Shown here one piece after another: positions 1 to 13,100 of a stretch of 64,000 nucleotides of DNA (its first letter is position 1; every line of letters starts with the position of its first letter). The notes beneath the pieces are model-generated. The model was given only the letters and a program-made list of their open reading frames with translations, ran no database searches and had not been told where the DNA came from. The translations under genes and the position numbers were made by a program. Origin of the DNA: Alteromonadaceae bacterium (GTDB lineage: Bacteria; Pseudomonadota; Gammaproteobacteria; Enterobacterales; Alteromonadaceae); contig JABSOI010000031.1 in the NCBI GenBank assembly GCA_013216015.1, positions 1-64,000 on the forward strand, in the 5' to 3' direction.

Positions 1-1124
1 GAATGACTTAAACTTCTTTCCGGATTTATTTCTTCAACCAATCGTTCAAAAGGAATATCTTGATGTGCATAAGCTTGAACTGTAATTTCATTGGTTTGCC
101 TTAATAATTCAACAAAACTGGGGTCCTGGCTTAAATCACTTCGCATTACCAATGTATTAGCGAAAAATCCAATTAATTCTTCAGTTTCTTCGCGCGTTCG
201 ATTAGCTATTGGCGTTCCTATCGCAATATCGTCCTGTCCAGAATAACGACTCATTAATATTGAAAACGTTGACAATAAGCTCATATACAAGGTCACACCC
301 TGTGTTTTGCTTAGCGCTTGCAACTGATTAGATAAAGACTTGGGTAACGAAATAGATTCTGAACTTCCGCAAAAAGTCTGTTGATGAGGACGCGGTCTAT
401 CGGTTGGTAAAGTTAATAGCGAAGGCAAGTCCTGGAGTTGTTTTCGCCAATAAGATAACTGTTCTTCCAGTACCTCTCCTTGCAGCCACTGCCGTTGCCA
501 ATGGGCGTAGTCTGTGTATTGAATGGGTAACGGCGGCAAAGGAGATGCTTCACCTTTTTTTAATGCCTGATATAGCGATATAAGTTCATGGAAGAAAATC
601 CCCATCGACAAGCCATCAGATATACTATGATGCATCGTCACTAATAATACATAACACCCATTATCGCCATCACTTAGATCACTTTCATCTCGCAACAGCC
701 GAATACGACAGAGCCTATCTTTTGACAAATCAAACTGATAGTTGGTTTCAGACTGACAGATCTTTTCAAGCTCAGCCTGACACTCGATTGCCTCAACTAC
801 CAGCCGAGGGATAACCGGATCAATTATCTGAACGGCACTATCCTCAAATGCTTCAAAACGAGTACGCAAAGTTTGGTGACGATTAACGATTTCCAGCAAA
901 CTTCGAACTAAGGCGTCCTCATTCACTGCACCACGAAAACGCAACGCTAACGGCATATTATAGACTGCGTTAGGTCCCATAAGACGATTTAAAAACCACA
1001 ATCGCTGTTGAGAAAATGAGAGAGCTACATTAACATCGTTTTTTTTAAACGGAATAATTTCCGAAGTGACTGATTTTTTTCGGCGTTTTATAAGTTCTTG
1101 CAACCTTTGTTTTACAGACGTCAC
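1..1124 (-). CDS. NRPS4, N-terminal part (condensation domain), cut by the window edge
   Basis: This is the start of a fourth NRPS gene that runs off the left edge. The chosen start is a GTG at 1124-1122, preceded by a strong AGGGGG ribosome site at 1131-1136. The protein begins MTSVKQRLQELIKRRKKS, a short basic N-terminus that may be a docking helix, and goes straight into a condensation (C) domain (ALSFSQQRLWFLNRLMGP). The active-site motif HHSISDG is intact near 630, and the conserved FERLVEEINPERSLSHS region lies at the edge. It follows NRPS3 with a 50-bp gap, so it should take the peptide from module 14 and act as module 15. The rest of the gene, including any terminal thioesterase, is outside the window. 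Confidence 0.9.
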   Translation of the reverse strand, partial: MTSVKQRLQELIKRRKKSVTSEIIPFKKNDVNVALSFSQQRLWFLNRLMGPNAVYNMPLALRFRGAVNEDALVRSLLEIVNRHQTLRTRFEAFEDSAVQIIDPVIPRLVVEAIECQAELEKICQSETNYQFDLSKDRLCRIRLLRDESDLSDGDNGCYVLLVTMHHSISDGLSMGIFFHELISLYQALKKGEASPLPPLPIQYTDYAHWQRQWLQGEVLEEQLSYWRKQLQDLPSLLTLPTDRPRPHQQTFCGSSESISLPKSLSNQLQALSKTQGVTLYMSLLSTFSILMSRYSGQDDIAIGTPIANRTREETEELIGFFANTLVMRSDLSQDPSFVELLRQTNEITVQAYAHQDIPFERLVEEINPERSLSH

Positions 1125-1174
1125 TAACTACCCCCTAATTCTTATTAAATTGTTAAGTATAAATGCAACCCCTT

Positions 1175-4100
1175 TTATTTGTTCTCCAAAGCCCTCAAAA
1201 GAGCTTCTGCTTCTTCTTCTGTCATTGAATCTATTTGTTCTTCATCAATTTCATTTATTGCATTTTCGTTTTCTATAAAAGTAGCCATTACATTTAAACT
1301 GGGATGCTCAAACACTTTGCTTACCTTAAATTCAACACTAAATTCTTTTCTGATCCGGGAAACCAAGCGTGTCGCTAACAACGAATGACCGCCAAGTTCA
1401 AAGAAATTATCAAACCGACCAACAGCATCACATTTTAAAACTTCAGTCCAAAGGTTCGACAATAAATCTTCAATTTCACCTACTGGCGCCACAAATATAG
1501 CGTGCTGCTCAGACATATCTGGTACTGGCAATGCTTTTTTATTCATTTTGCCATTTGGTGTTAAAGGCAGTGCATCCAATAACACAATAACTGAAGGCAC
1601 CATATAAGCTGGGAGTTTTTCTTGTATATATATTTTTAGTGTTTCTTTGAAAAGGCTTGATTCACCGAGTTCAGAGTCGCTTTCACTGTTCATGAGGTCA
1701 ATATTATCGTCACTTACGACGTAAGCAACCAAACGTTCATAACCAGGCTCATCTTCACGATTTACTACAACGACATTTTTTACATGATTATGTGAAAGAA
1801 TTACGCTCTCTATTTCACCTAATTCTATTCGGTAACCCCGAATTTTAATTTGATGATCAATTCTGCCGATATAATCAAGATTTCCGTCTGGTAAATAACG
1901 GACTAAATCGCCCGTTCGGTATAATAGTTGTCCTGGATTAAGGCTAAAAGGGTGTGGTACAAAGTTATCAGCAGTTAGCCCTGGTTGCTCTTGATAGCCA
2001 CGGGATAATCCCACCCCCCCGACATACAGCTCACCAATTGCACCCAATGCAACTAATTCACATTCAGAACTTAAAACATAGGTATCGATATTCGAAATCG
2101 GCTGACCGATTGTAGAAGTTCTTTCCTCAATTTGAGAACCCGAGCGTTGGGCAAACTTATAAGCACTAATATCAGCACCAATCTCAGTTGAACCATAGAT
2201 ATTAAATAGTTGTGTAGAAGGAAAGCAAACAGTAAATTCTTGCATGCTCTTTAAGTTTAGAACTTCCCCACTAGAATAAATTCTTTTAAGTGTGGAGACC
2301 ACAATTTTTTCTTCTTCAAGCATCGATTTTAGTAACGAAGGAACCAGAGTTATTTGACTTATTTTCCAACTATTGAGCGCAGAAGTCAATAATAATGGGG
2401 TTTTAACGAATTCCGTTGGAAGAATAACCATCGGTCTTCCCGTTGACAACGGCTGAAAGATTTCTGCCACATGATCGACGAATCCCAAACTGGTTTTTTG
2501 ACAAAATACCTCATCAGAATCGATACCGACTGAATTTGTCAACCAACTCACACGGTTGACTATACTTCGATGCAACCCCATCACACCTTTCGGCTTCCCT
2601 GTAGAGCCTGATGTATAAATAATGTAACTCAAATTGGCTGAAGTGAGTTTAATCATCTCATTGCTGATGTTTGACTCTGATAAGTTAGAGAGCATTGCAC
2701 TATTTTTGTCTTCATCTATCAAGAACAGCCTTGGGCTAAGTGAAGAAACACGCTCTGCTAAAGTGGTTTGACTCAAAACAATGTCCACTTTTGAGTCCGT
2801 TAGCATATAACTAATTCGCTCATCAGGATAACTTGGATCAATAGGTACGTATACACCGCCAGACTTTATAATTCCGAGTATACCCACAACCATCTCAATG
2901 CTACGATCAACACAAATACCCACGCGTTCTTCAACCCGAACCCCTTGAGATATTAAATAATGTGCTAGTTGATTTGAACGTCGATTTAACTCTCCATAGC
3001 TTAAATGTTTTGGCCCGGAAACTGGATCTTCAAACACCAACGCAATGGCATTGGGATTATTCTTGACCTGCGCTTCAAATAATTCATGGACACAACTTTT
3101 GTCAGGATAGGCTTTCGCAGTATCATTCAGGTGGTAAAGTAATTGCTGTGTTTCATTTTCACTTAATAAACAACCAAGAGAATGTGCTTTATCAATGTTG
3201 AATAGCATATCTTTTAATGCGTTTTGATAATATTCAGCAATTCGGCCAATTAATTCTGAATCATATACACTCACATCATAGGTAATAGACAAAGTCAACT
3301 CATCGAGTCCTACCACCCGAGAAAAGTTAGCTGCAAAGTCGTAATTTGTCTGCTCAAAGCCATGAAAATCAAGAAACTGCAGCTCTGTCTGATCAGTCAA
3401 TTCTTGCAAAGAGTGAAAGTGGGTGTAATTAAATATCACTTCAGCATAATTACACTGCATTTCTCTTTGTAAAGTCGATGAAGGGTAGTGTCTATATTTC
3501 ATGCTATCCGTCATGCGAGTAGACACTGAACGAATTAATGCTTCCCAACTGTCATTTCCTAGTTCAAAACAAACAGGAACAGCATTTAAAAATAAACCCA
3601 ATCCCTGATCTCCACCTACTTTCTCAGGTCGACCATTAACGACAACCGACGTAAGTGCCTTTGTTTGGCCACTTAACATAGAAAGCACTTTGGAATGTAC
3701 AGCAAGCAATAAGGACTGTAAGGGTACACCCAGCTTTTTAGCTAATTGGATAGACTTATTCGATAGTTCTGCAAATCCTTCAACTTTTACTTTTTTAGTA
3801 GTTCGTCTACTTGTCAATCCACTTTCCTGTCGATTACGAGGAATTTGTTGCTTCGGCGCTGTATCCAACATCGACACCCAATAGGCTTTAGCTTCGGCAT
3901 TTGCAAGCGCTTGTTGCTCCAGTAAGATAAACTCTCGAAACAAATAGTCCACCTTAAGTGGAGGCAGAGCTTTCCCTGATAACAGGTTCTGATAATGAAT
4001 AAATAATTGGCTGACAAAACTAGCATCGCTCCAACCATCATAAACGGTATGGTGATGAGCAGTGCCAAATTCAAAGCTGTCTTCAGTTCTTCGATGAATG

Positions 4101-7100
4101 AAAATTTTAAACAGAGGCCCCTGCCAATCGAATTTGGTTACTTTTTGTTGCTCTACCCATTCGACTACAAATTCATCCTGCTCCTCTTTAGATAACTGAC
4201 GGATATCGCCGAAAAATAAAGGCAACGCTATTGTTTTATACACCATCTGCAATGGACGATCACGTTCGATGTCAAAACCCGTTCTCATGACTGGATGCTG
4301 CGCAAACATAAATGCAACTGCTTGTTTGAAATATTCTTCGTTCCATTCCATTGCCACATGACAACTTAATATATTGTTAAAATCCATCCCCATTTCGTCT
4401 AATTGACTATGAAACACCATCCCAAGCTGTAACTCGGACATGGGATAAACATCATCATATTGTTCAAGATAATTTTTACCGAGCGATTGTTGCTCTTCTT
4501 CTGTTAACAATGAAAATGATTCTACTTGTATTATTTCTTCTTTATCCAAACACCCTTTGTCCATCTGTTTGGCCAATTGCACAATTGTATTAAATTCAAA
4601 TAGGTCTTTCACACTCAGCGCAAGGTCACACGATCTCGCTTTTGCCACTATTCGGATCGATAAAATAGAATCTCCGCCAATTGAGAAAAAGTTATCTTGA
4701 ACACCTACACGCTCGATGCCTAATACCTCTTGCCAAATCTCACACAAAGTCCTCTCATTCTCGGTTTCTGGAGCGACATAGACTGCCTGCTGATTTGTAA
4801 AGTCAGGTATTGGCAACGCGTTAAGGTCAATTTTTCCGTTGCTGGTCAATGGTAATGACGCTAGCTCTACAATTGCTGAAGGGACCATGTAACCAGGTAA
4901 CTGAGAATTAGCATAGTCACGTAGCATTTCGCTTAAATCTGTTATTACATGACTTGTTGTATTATCACTACCCTCACCAGCCTCTATTCCTTTTCCGACA
5001 ACATAAGCCACTAATCGTTTGTTGCCTGGTTCATCTTCCCGCGCTAACACCACCACTTCTGCGGCTTGTTCGTGCTGTTGAAGCACACTCTCGATTTCTC
5101 CCAACTCTATCCTGAAACCCTTGATCTTCACCTGATGGTCAATACGACCCATGTATTCCAGTTCACCATTAGGTGAAAAACGCCCAAGATCACCTGTACG
5201 ATATAATCGTTCTCCTGCCTTAAACGGGTGCTGGATAAATCGCGAGTCTGTCAGCTCTTTTTGATTAAGATATCCCCGGGCTACGCCTGCTCCACCCACA
5301 TAGATCTCTGCGCTCACGCCTACCGGAACAAGCGACAAGCCGCCGTCTAACAGATACAGCTCCAGATCGGCTAATTTGTTACCGATTATATTTCTTGCTG
5401 ACCCTTCAAGAGCTGCCTGATACAACCTTCGATAGGTCACATGCACTGTCGTTTCGGTGATCCCGTACATATTGACCAGCTGTATTTTTTCATCGCTATG
5501 ACGTTCAAACCAAGGTTTTAATTGCTGTATTTCCAGCGCTTCACCACCAAATATCACTGTGCGTAATGACAATTCCTGCTGTTGCGCACAATCAACTTTA
5601 ATCATCTGGTTAAACATCGTTGGTGTTTGATTAAGTACGGTTACCCGTTCATTGATTAATAGCGAATAAAAATCCTCAGGAGAACGGCTAATCCATGACG
5701 GTACTATGACTAAACGCCCGCCATGACTCAACGCCCCCCAAATCTCCCAAACGGAAAAATCAAAAGCGTATGAATGAAATAAAGTCCAGGTATCTTTTTC
5801 ATTAAAATTAAACTCGGATGCAGTCGAACTGAATAAACGCGGGATGTTGCTATGCGGAATTAAGACACCTTTTGGATTTCCTGTGGTTCCCGAGGTATAA
5901 ATAACATAAGCGAGATTATCTGGTGTTAATTCAATGTTTGCTTTGTCGATATTCGCCGTCGACTGGCTCGACAAAATGTTATTATTCCCGTTTGTATCAC
6001 AGTCTTTGTCCAACCAGATAAACTGACAATTGATGGCTGAATCTAAAGCTGATAATTTGCTTTCTAAGCCACTTTGGCTCAGAACAACTTTAACCCTTGA
6101 GTCTTCCAATAAATAATTGAGGCGTTTTTGAGGATGACCGGGATCGATAGGCACATAAGCACCACCGGATTTTAATATCCCCAAAATCCCCACGACCATA
6201 TCAACGCTGCGTTCGACACAGAGGCCAACCAGGACCTCAGGAACGACGCCCTGTTTAATCAGGTAATGAGCCACCTGATTGGCGCGAGAGTTAAGTTCAC
6301 GGTAACTCAATCGCTGTTGTTCAAACACCAAGGCTATCGCTTCAGGATCACGTTCTACTTGGGCTTCAAATACCTCGTGAATACATTTCTGTTGAGTATT
6401 TACTTCGTTTATAGCATTCCAGTCGATTAATAACTGTTTTGCTTCTTTGTCACCTAACAAGAGTGTTTTATCAATGAGTTCTTCACTGCTATGTTCAATT
6501 TGGTGAACTATATTGGTTACATAACTTGGGATGCGAAGACGAAATTCCTCGTCGAATATACCTGTATCAGCGTCAACAGACATTCCGTACTGTCCTGTTT
6601 TTTGGCTTTTATAGACACTCATACTCAACAAATAATTAGTTTCAGCCCAACCAGCTACTTTTGAAGGTGTTAGGAATTCTCCTTTAACTTCACCTTCGAC
6701 CTCTTCACTACGCGCTTGACTATCGTCTTCGTAGTAAACATGCCAATTGGTATAAGTGAACAGTGATGATGATAACTCCAGTCCGGTCGACTTTTGTATT
6801 TCCACTAAAGGATAATGTCTATACCCGTGCTGCTCTCTCAGTTCTCTATCTGTTGCTTTAATAAAGTCAACCCAACTTTTGCCTGTAATCGAAACACACA
6901 GTGGCAATGCATTTAAAAATACACCGACCATTTTATCTCCGCCGGGGATCTCTGGTCGTCCTTGGTTAATGACAGGCCCTACAACTTCATCCGAACCATC
7001 GAGCAATGCAAGCAAAATAAGATATACCGAGCACCACACACTCTTTTCTTGAACGCCTAATGTCTTAGCCAAAGCGGTTAAATTCTGACTCTTAGCAACA

Positions 7101-10100
7101 GATATATCACAATGAATTGGAATGCTTGGCGATTTTTCACGTCCTGTCCACCAGGGTAAATTTGCCCCCTCGAATTTACTTTGCCAGTAGTCACGTTGCT
7201 CTGTTGACTTAATTGCTTTCTGCTCCAAAGCAATGAACTGGTTATACGAAGGTAAAGCTTTATAGCCACTCACTTCACCACTGTTTCTTAACTGTGCATA
7301 GGTGGAATAAAGTTCAGTAATAAAGCTTTCCAAACTCCAACCATCCCACATCGCATGATGAATGAACATACCGAACACAAACCGATCTTCGGGTAACAAA
7401 TGCACGGTTGCACGCCATAATTCTTTTGAAGTGTCTATTCCCGCTGCTTTTTCCGTTTGCATCCACTGATTAATCGACTCTTGATTAGAAACTACATCCT
7501 GCTCACTCAGATCTACAATAGCCAGATTTGGCTGCATATCTTTTAACAACAACTGAAGCGGCCGTCCAGCCGATAAGTGGTAGACACTCTTTAACATCGG
7601 GTGTTTGTTCATTAAATGGGCCAATGCCTGCTCAAACAGCGTAGGATCCCAACGGTCATCAAAATGATAAACCTGCAAGTTTTCATACACATTTAAGTGA
7701 CTCTGTTTCAGTGCCAGTAGGACCATCCCTTGCTGCATCATTGACAATGGAAAAGCGTCTTCCAACGTTTCCTCATCATACTCCTCATCCAGCAATTGAT
7801 GCTCGTCCTCGGTCAACAGTGCAAATGGTGCTATTTCAACAAACTCAGCCACATCGAGTCCGCCCTTATCTATCGCCGCAGCTAAAGCCCCAACCGTCGG
7901 ATGAGCAAACAGATCTTTGATCGAAAACGCTATTCTCCGTTTTTTGGCTTCAGCCACTAGTGCAATCGAGCGAATCGAATCGCCGCCTAAAACAAAGTAA
8001 TTGTCTTCGAGCCCAATCTTATCCAGGCCTAATTTTTGTTGCCAGATCTCAACTAAAGCTTTCTCTGTATCAGTCTGCGGCGCAATATAGTTCGCATTAT
8101 CCGAATGCTTAGCAGGCAACGGTAAGGCTTTTGAATCTAAGCGACCATTTTCTGTTAAGGGTAAGGCCGCTAATACGACAAATTCTTCCGGTAGTAAATA
8201 CAAGCTGTACTGACTTCTGAGATGCTTACTTACGCTTGAAAATAATTTTTGCTGTTCAATTTTCGCCTCAAAAATATGCGCCTCTGTCGGCACCAGGTAA
8301 CACACTAATTTCCCTTCACGCTCTACAATCGCCAGTGCTTTGATACCGTCAAGTTTCAACAACGTCGTTGTTAAATCGTCTTGCGCTAATTTTTTTGCTT
8401 GGGTCTTAGGTTTAGCTTGCTGCGCTACTCGTCCAAGATATTCAAGTTGGCCGTCTGCTAAGTAACGTACCCTATCGCCACTGCGATAGAGTCGTTCACC
8501 CGCGGCGTGATTAAACGGATCCGGCACAAAGTGTTCGGCGGTTAAGCTGGCCTGGTTTAGATAACCTAGGGAGACACTGTCACCGCTAAGGTACAACTCG
8601 CCGACAACGCCTTGCGCCACTAACTCCCCTTGGGGGTTAAGAACGAATAACCCGTTATTGCTCACCGCGCGGCCTAACGCTTGTGGCTGCATCTGGCAAT
8701 CTACGTGTTTGATTCGTTCACGGTAGGCTTCAATAGCTTGCGTCGGCACTTTGTATTGCTCACCCTTGAGCAAGGCACGCCAGGCGTCAAAAACAAACGC
8801 ATCAAATGAGATGGGCGCTCCACACAATAAGCTTTGCGACGATGAAAATTCACTGCAGTCGCTATACAATAAACAACTTATATTTTGGTGACTCATGCCA
8901 TGCGCTTTCGGCTCACCGCTATGACTGTCGGTATAACTGTTGCTATAACTGTTGCTATAACTATTGGTATAACTATTGGTATAAAAAACGCACGCCAAAG
9001 CTAAAGCATTTAATCGGCACTGTGGATTACTGACTTCATTTGTCCCGATATACTCCGCATCCAGATTAACAAATTGTAAACCGCAGGCAATTCCCTGCTC
9101 GTCTTCGGCCTTGCTCAATTGGTGTAATTCAATTGCCGCAGACACGTCTGATCGGGTTACGATTAATGATATGCCACTGTCTTCTATCTGATAGGCTAAA
9201 CGCAATGCAGGACTTTTGGGATCCAGTGCAACACAAGCGCCACCGGTTTTTAAGATCCCCAGACTAGCGACCAGCATTTCCACTGTGTCTTCAACGCAGA
9301 GCCCGACGCAAGTTTGCGGGCCAACGCCCTGGGCTATCAGATAATGGGCTAACTGATTGGCACGGTTATTCAGCTCAAAATAGCTGAGTATTTTTTGCTC
9401 ATATACCAGCGCAATGGCCGTAGGTTCACTGGCAACCTGCGCTTCAAATAATTCGTGGATACAGCGACTCCTGGGATAATCTACCCGAGCCGAGTTCCAC
9501 TCAATTAACTGTTGCTGTTTTTCAGCTTGACTTAAAAATTTAAGTTTAGAGATGTGTGTTTCAGGTGCCTCAACAATAGCGGCTAATAAACGCTCATAAT
9601 GGCTTAACATCCGAACTATGGTTGATTCATCAAACAAATCCGTGTTGTACTCCATTCCACCCGTGATCCCCTGTGGCGTTTCACTTAACGTCAGCGTCAA
9701 ATCAAAGCGTGATACTCCTGTCGATATTGCTTTTACTTCATCTCCTTTGAAAACCAGAGGTTCGAATTCGATATCAGGTAAAGAAGCACTTTCCACGGGT
9801 GAATTTTGCAATGCAAACATGACTTGGAACAGAGGCGAATGGCTAAGGCTTCGCTCCGGGTTTAGATCCTCGACTAACTGCTCAAAAGGAATATCTTGAT
9901 GTGAGTAACCTTCAAGCGCTATCTCACGTATGATCTTTAATAGATCAACAAAACTGGGGTCTTTGCTTAAATCACCCCGTATTACCAATGTATTGACAAA
10001 AAATCCAATTAACTCTTCCGTTTCTTTCCGAGTTCTATTGGCTATTGGCGTCCCTATAGCTACATCGTCCTGCCCGGAATATCTACTCATAAGTAGAAGA

Positions 10101-13100
10101 AACGCCGAAAGTAAACTCATATATAAGGTAACGCCCTGTGCTTGGCTGAGCGCTTGTAATTGTTTTGATAAGGATTCGTTTATGTGAATTGGCAGAATGT
10201 TACCTCGAAAATTCTGCTCCTTTGGTCGCGGCCTATCGGTTGGCAACGTTAATAATGGCGGTAGACCTTGCAATTGCTCACGCCAATAGCTTAACTGAGT
10301 ATCCAGTATTTCTCCCGGTAACCACTGACGTTGCCATTGCGCATAATCAACGTACTGTATTGGTAGTGGTGCCAATGGCGATACTTCATCCTGCTTAAAT
10401 GCTTGGTACAATGCCACTAACTCTTTAAAGAATATCCCGGTAGACCAGCCATCTGACACACTGTGGTGCATCGTGACTAACAGCACATAACTCCTTTCAT
10501 TTTCCCCAGACAAATCACTTTCATCCAGTAATAATCGCATTCGACACAAAAGGTCTTTCGATAAATCAAACCGATAGTTTGCCTCAGATTGACAAATATC
10601 CCTTAATTCAACCTCCGATATAATCGACTCAACCTCTAGCGCAAATGAAGACGATTCGATAATCTGAACGGCACTATCTTGAAAGGCTTCAAAGCGAGTA
10701 CGCAACGCTTCATGACGATTGACGATTTCCTCTAAACTGCGCATCAAGGCATTCTCATTAACCTTACCACGAAGACGCATCGCCATAGGGATATTATAGA
10801 CAGCACTCGGTCCCATATAACGACTCAAAAACCACAGTCGTTGTTGGGCATACGACAACAAGAGTGGATGATCTCGCGACACTATTTGTACTGGAAAATC
10901 TTCAAGATTATTGCTGAGCTGAGCCTGATTTATCAACTGCGCCTGTGCATGCATCGTTTGTTGCTCGAACAAATCTCGTATACTCAGTTCAACGCCAAAA
11001 ATTTCTCTGATCCGAGAAACCAGCTGAGTAACCAACAAAGAATGACCACCAAGCGTAAAGAAATTATCCCTCATTCCAATACGTTCTAGTTTTAATACAT
11101 CACACCAAATTGTCGATAGTAATTCTTCTGTTATCCCCCGTGGCGCGCTATATTCATTATTCAAAATTGACATATCAGGAAGCGGTAGTACTTCAAGGTC
11201 GATTTTTCCGTTGCTGGTCAATGGCAATGCTGCTAGTTCTACAATTGCTGAAGGCACCATGTAGCTGGGTAAATGAGCTTGGGCATAGTCGCGTAGCATT
11301 TCACTTAAATCAGTCAGTACAGAACTTGTTGTATTATCATTACCCTCGCCAGTACCGACTGTTTTTCCTACTACATAAGCAACCAATCGCTTGTTGCCTG
11401 GTTCATCTTCCCGGGCTAACACCACTACCTCTGTTACTTGCTCGTGCTGTTGAAGCACACTCTCAATTTCTCCCAACTCTATCCTGAATCCCCGGATCTT
11501 CACCTGATGGTCAATACGACCCATGTATTCCAATTCACCATTGGGTAAATAACGTCCAAGATCACCTGTTCGGTATAATCGTTCACCCGCCTTAAATGGA
11601 TTCTCGATAAATCGTGATTCGGTGAGCTCTTTTCGATGCAGATACCCCCGAGCTACGCCTGCTCCACCCACATAGATCTGTGCGATCACGCCCACTGGGA
11701 CCAGAGACAACCCACTATCTAACAGATAGAGTTCCAGATCGGCTAATTTGTTACCGATGATATTGCTTGTTGTCTCTTCAAGATCTGCTTGATACAACCT
11801 TCGATAAGTAACATGCACCGTGGTTTCGGTGATCCCATACATATTCACCAGTTGTATTTTTTGCTCGTCATGACGCTCAAACCAGGGTTTTAACTGCTGT
11901 ATATCCAGTGCTTCACCACCAAATATCACTGTACGTAATGACAATTCCTGCTGTTGCGCACAATCAACCTTAATGATCTGGTTAAACATCGTTGGTGTTT
12001 GATTAAGTACTGTTACTCGTTCATTGATTATTAGCGAATAAAAATCCTCAGGTGATCGGTTAACCCAAGACGGCACTACAACTAAACGCCCGCCATGACT
12101 CAATGCGCCCCAGATCTCCCAAACGGAAAAATCAAAAGCATATGAATGAAATAACGTCCAGGTATCTTTTTCATCAAAATTAAAATCGGATGCGGTCGAA
12201 CTGAATAAACGCGGGATGTTGCAATGCGGAATTAAGACTCCTTTCGGATTTCCGGTGGTTCCCGAGGTATAAATGACATAAGCGAGATTATCAGGTGTTA
12301 GTTCAATAGTTGCTTTGTCGATATTCGCCGTCGACTGGCTCGAGAAAATTTTATCCTTCCCGCTTGCATCACAATCTTTATCCAAATAAAGCAACTGACA
12401 ATTGATGACTGAATCTAACCCTAAAAGTTTACTTTCTAAGCCACTTTGGCTCAAGACAACTTTAACCCCTGAGTCTTCAAATAAATAATTGAGTCGTTTT
12501 TCGGGATAACTGGGATCGATGGGCACATAAGCCCCTCCTGATTTTAAGATCCCCAAAATCCCCACCACCATATCAACGCCACGTTCAACGCAGATGCCAA
12601 CAAGAGCCTCAGGAACGACGCCCTGTTTAATCAGGTAATGGGCCACCTGATTAGCGCGATGGTTAAGTTCACCGTAACTCAATCGCTGTTGTTCAAACAC
12701 CAAGGCTATAGCTTCAGGATCACGCTCGACCTGGGCTTCAAATAATTCATGGATGCAATGTTCCTGTGGAAAACTATTTTGAGTAACATTCCACGCTAGT
12801 AACTGTTGTTTTTTTTCAGCATCACTCAAGAAATCAAGCTGCGAGACTAGCGTTTGTGGTGCTGCAACAATGGCTTCTAATAATCCTTCAAAATGATTTA
12901 ACATCTGGACTATTGTTGAGCGGTCAAACAAATCGGTGTTGTACTCCATATTGCCGACTATACCCTGTGTCGATTCATGCAGAGTAAATGTTAAATCGAA
13001 ACGCGATACCGTCGGTTCTTCGTTATCATCGCCGGTATAAAAACTCAGTGGCGTTAACGCTAAATTAGACAGAGTTGCGCTATCCATAGGGAGGTTTTGT

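Noticed and set aside
3814-4074. Minus-strand 86-aa frame overlapping NRPS3
   Set aside because: It is an out-of-frame shadow of the C domain.
8930-8996. Possible CRISPR-like array
   Set aside because: Units are directly adjacent with a 12-bp period and no spacers; it is a coding minisatellite.
8806-9033. Plus-strand frame rich in YNCCYNCC repeats
   Set aside because: It is the antisense reading of the 12-bp minisatellite inside NRPS3, not a cysteine-rich peptide gene.
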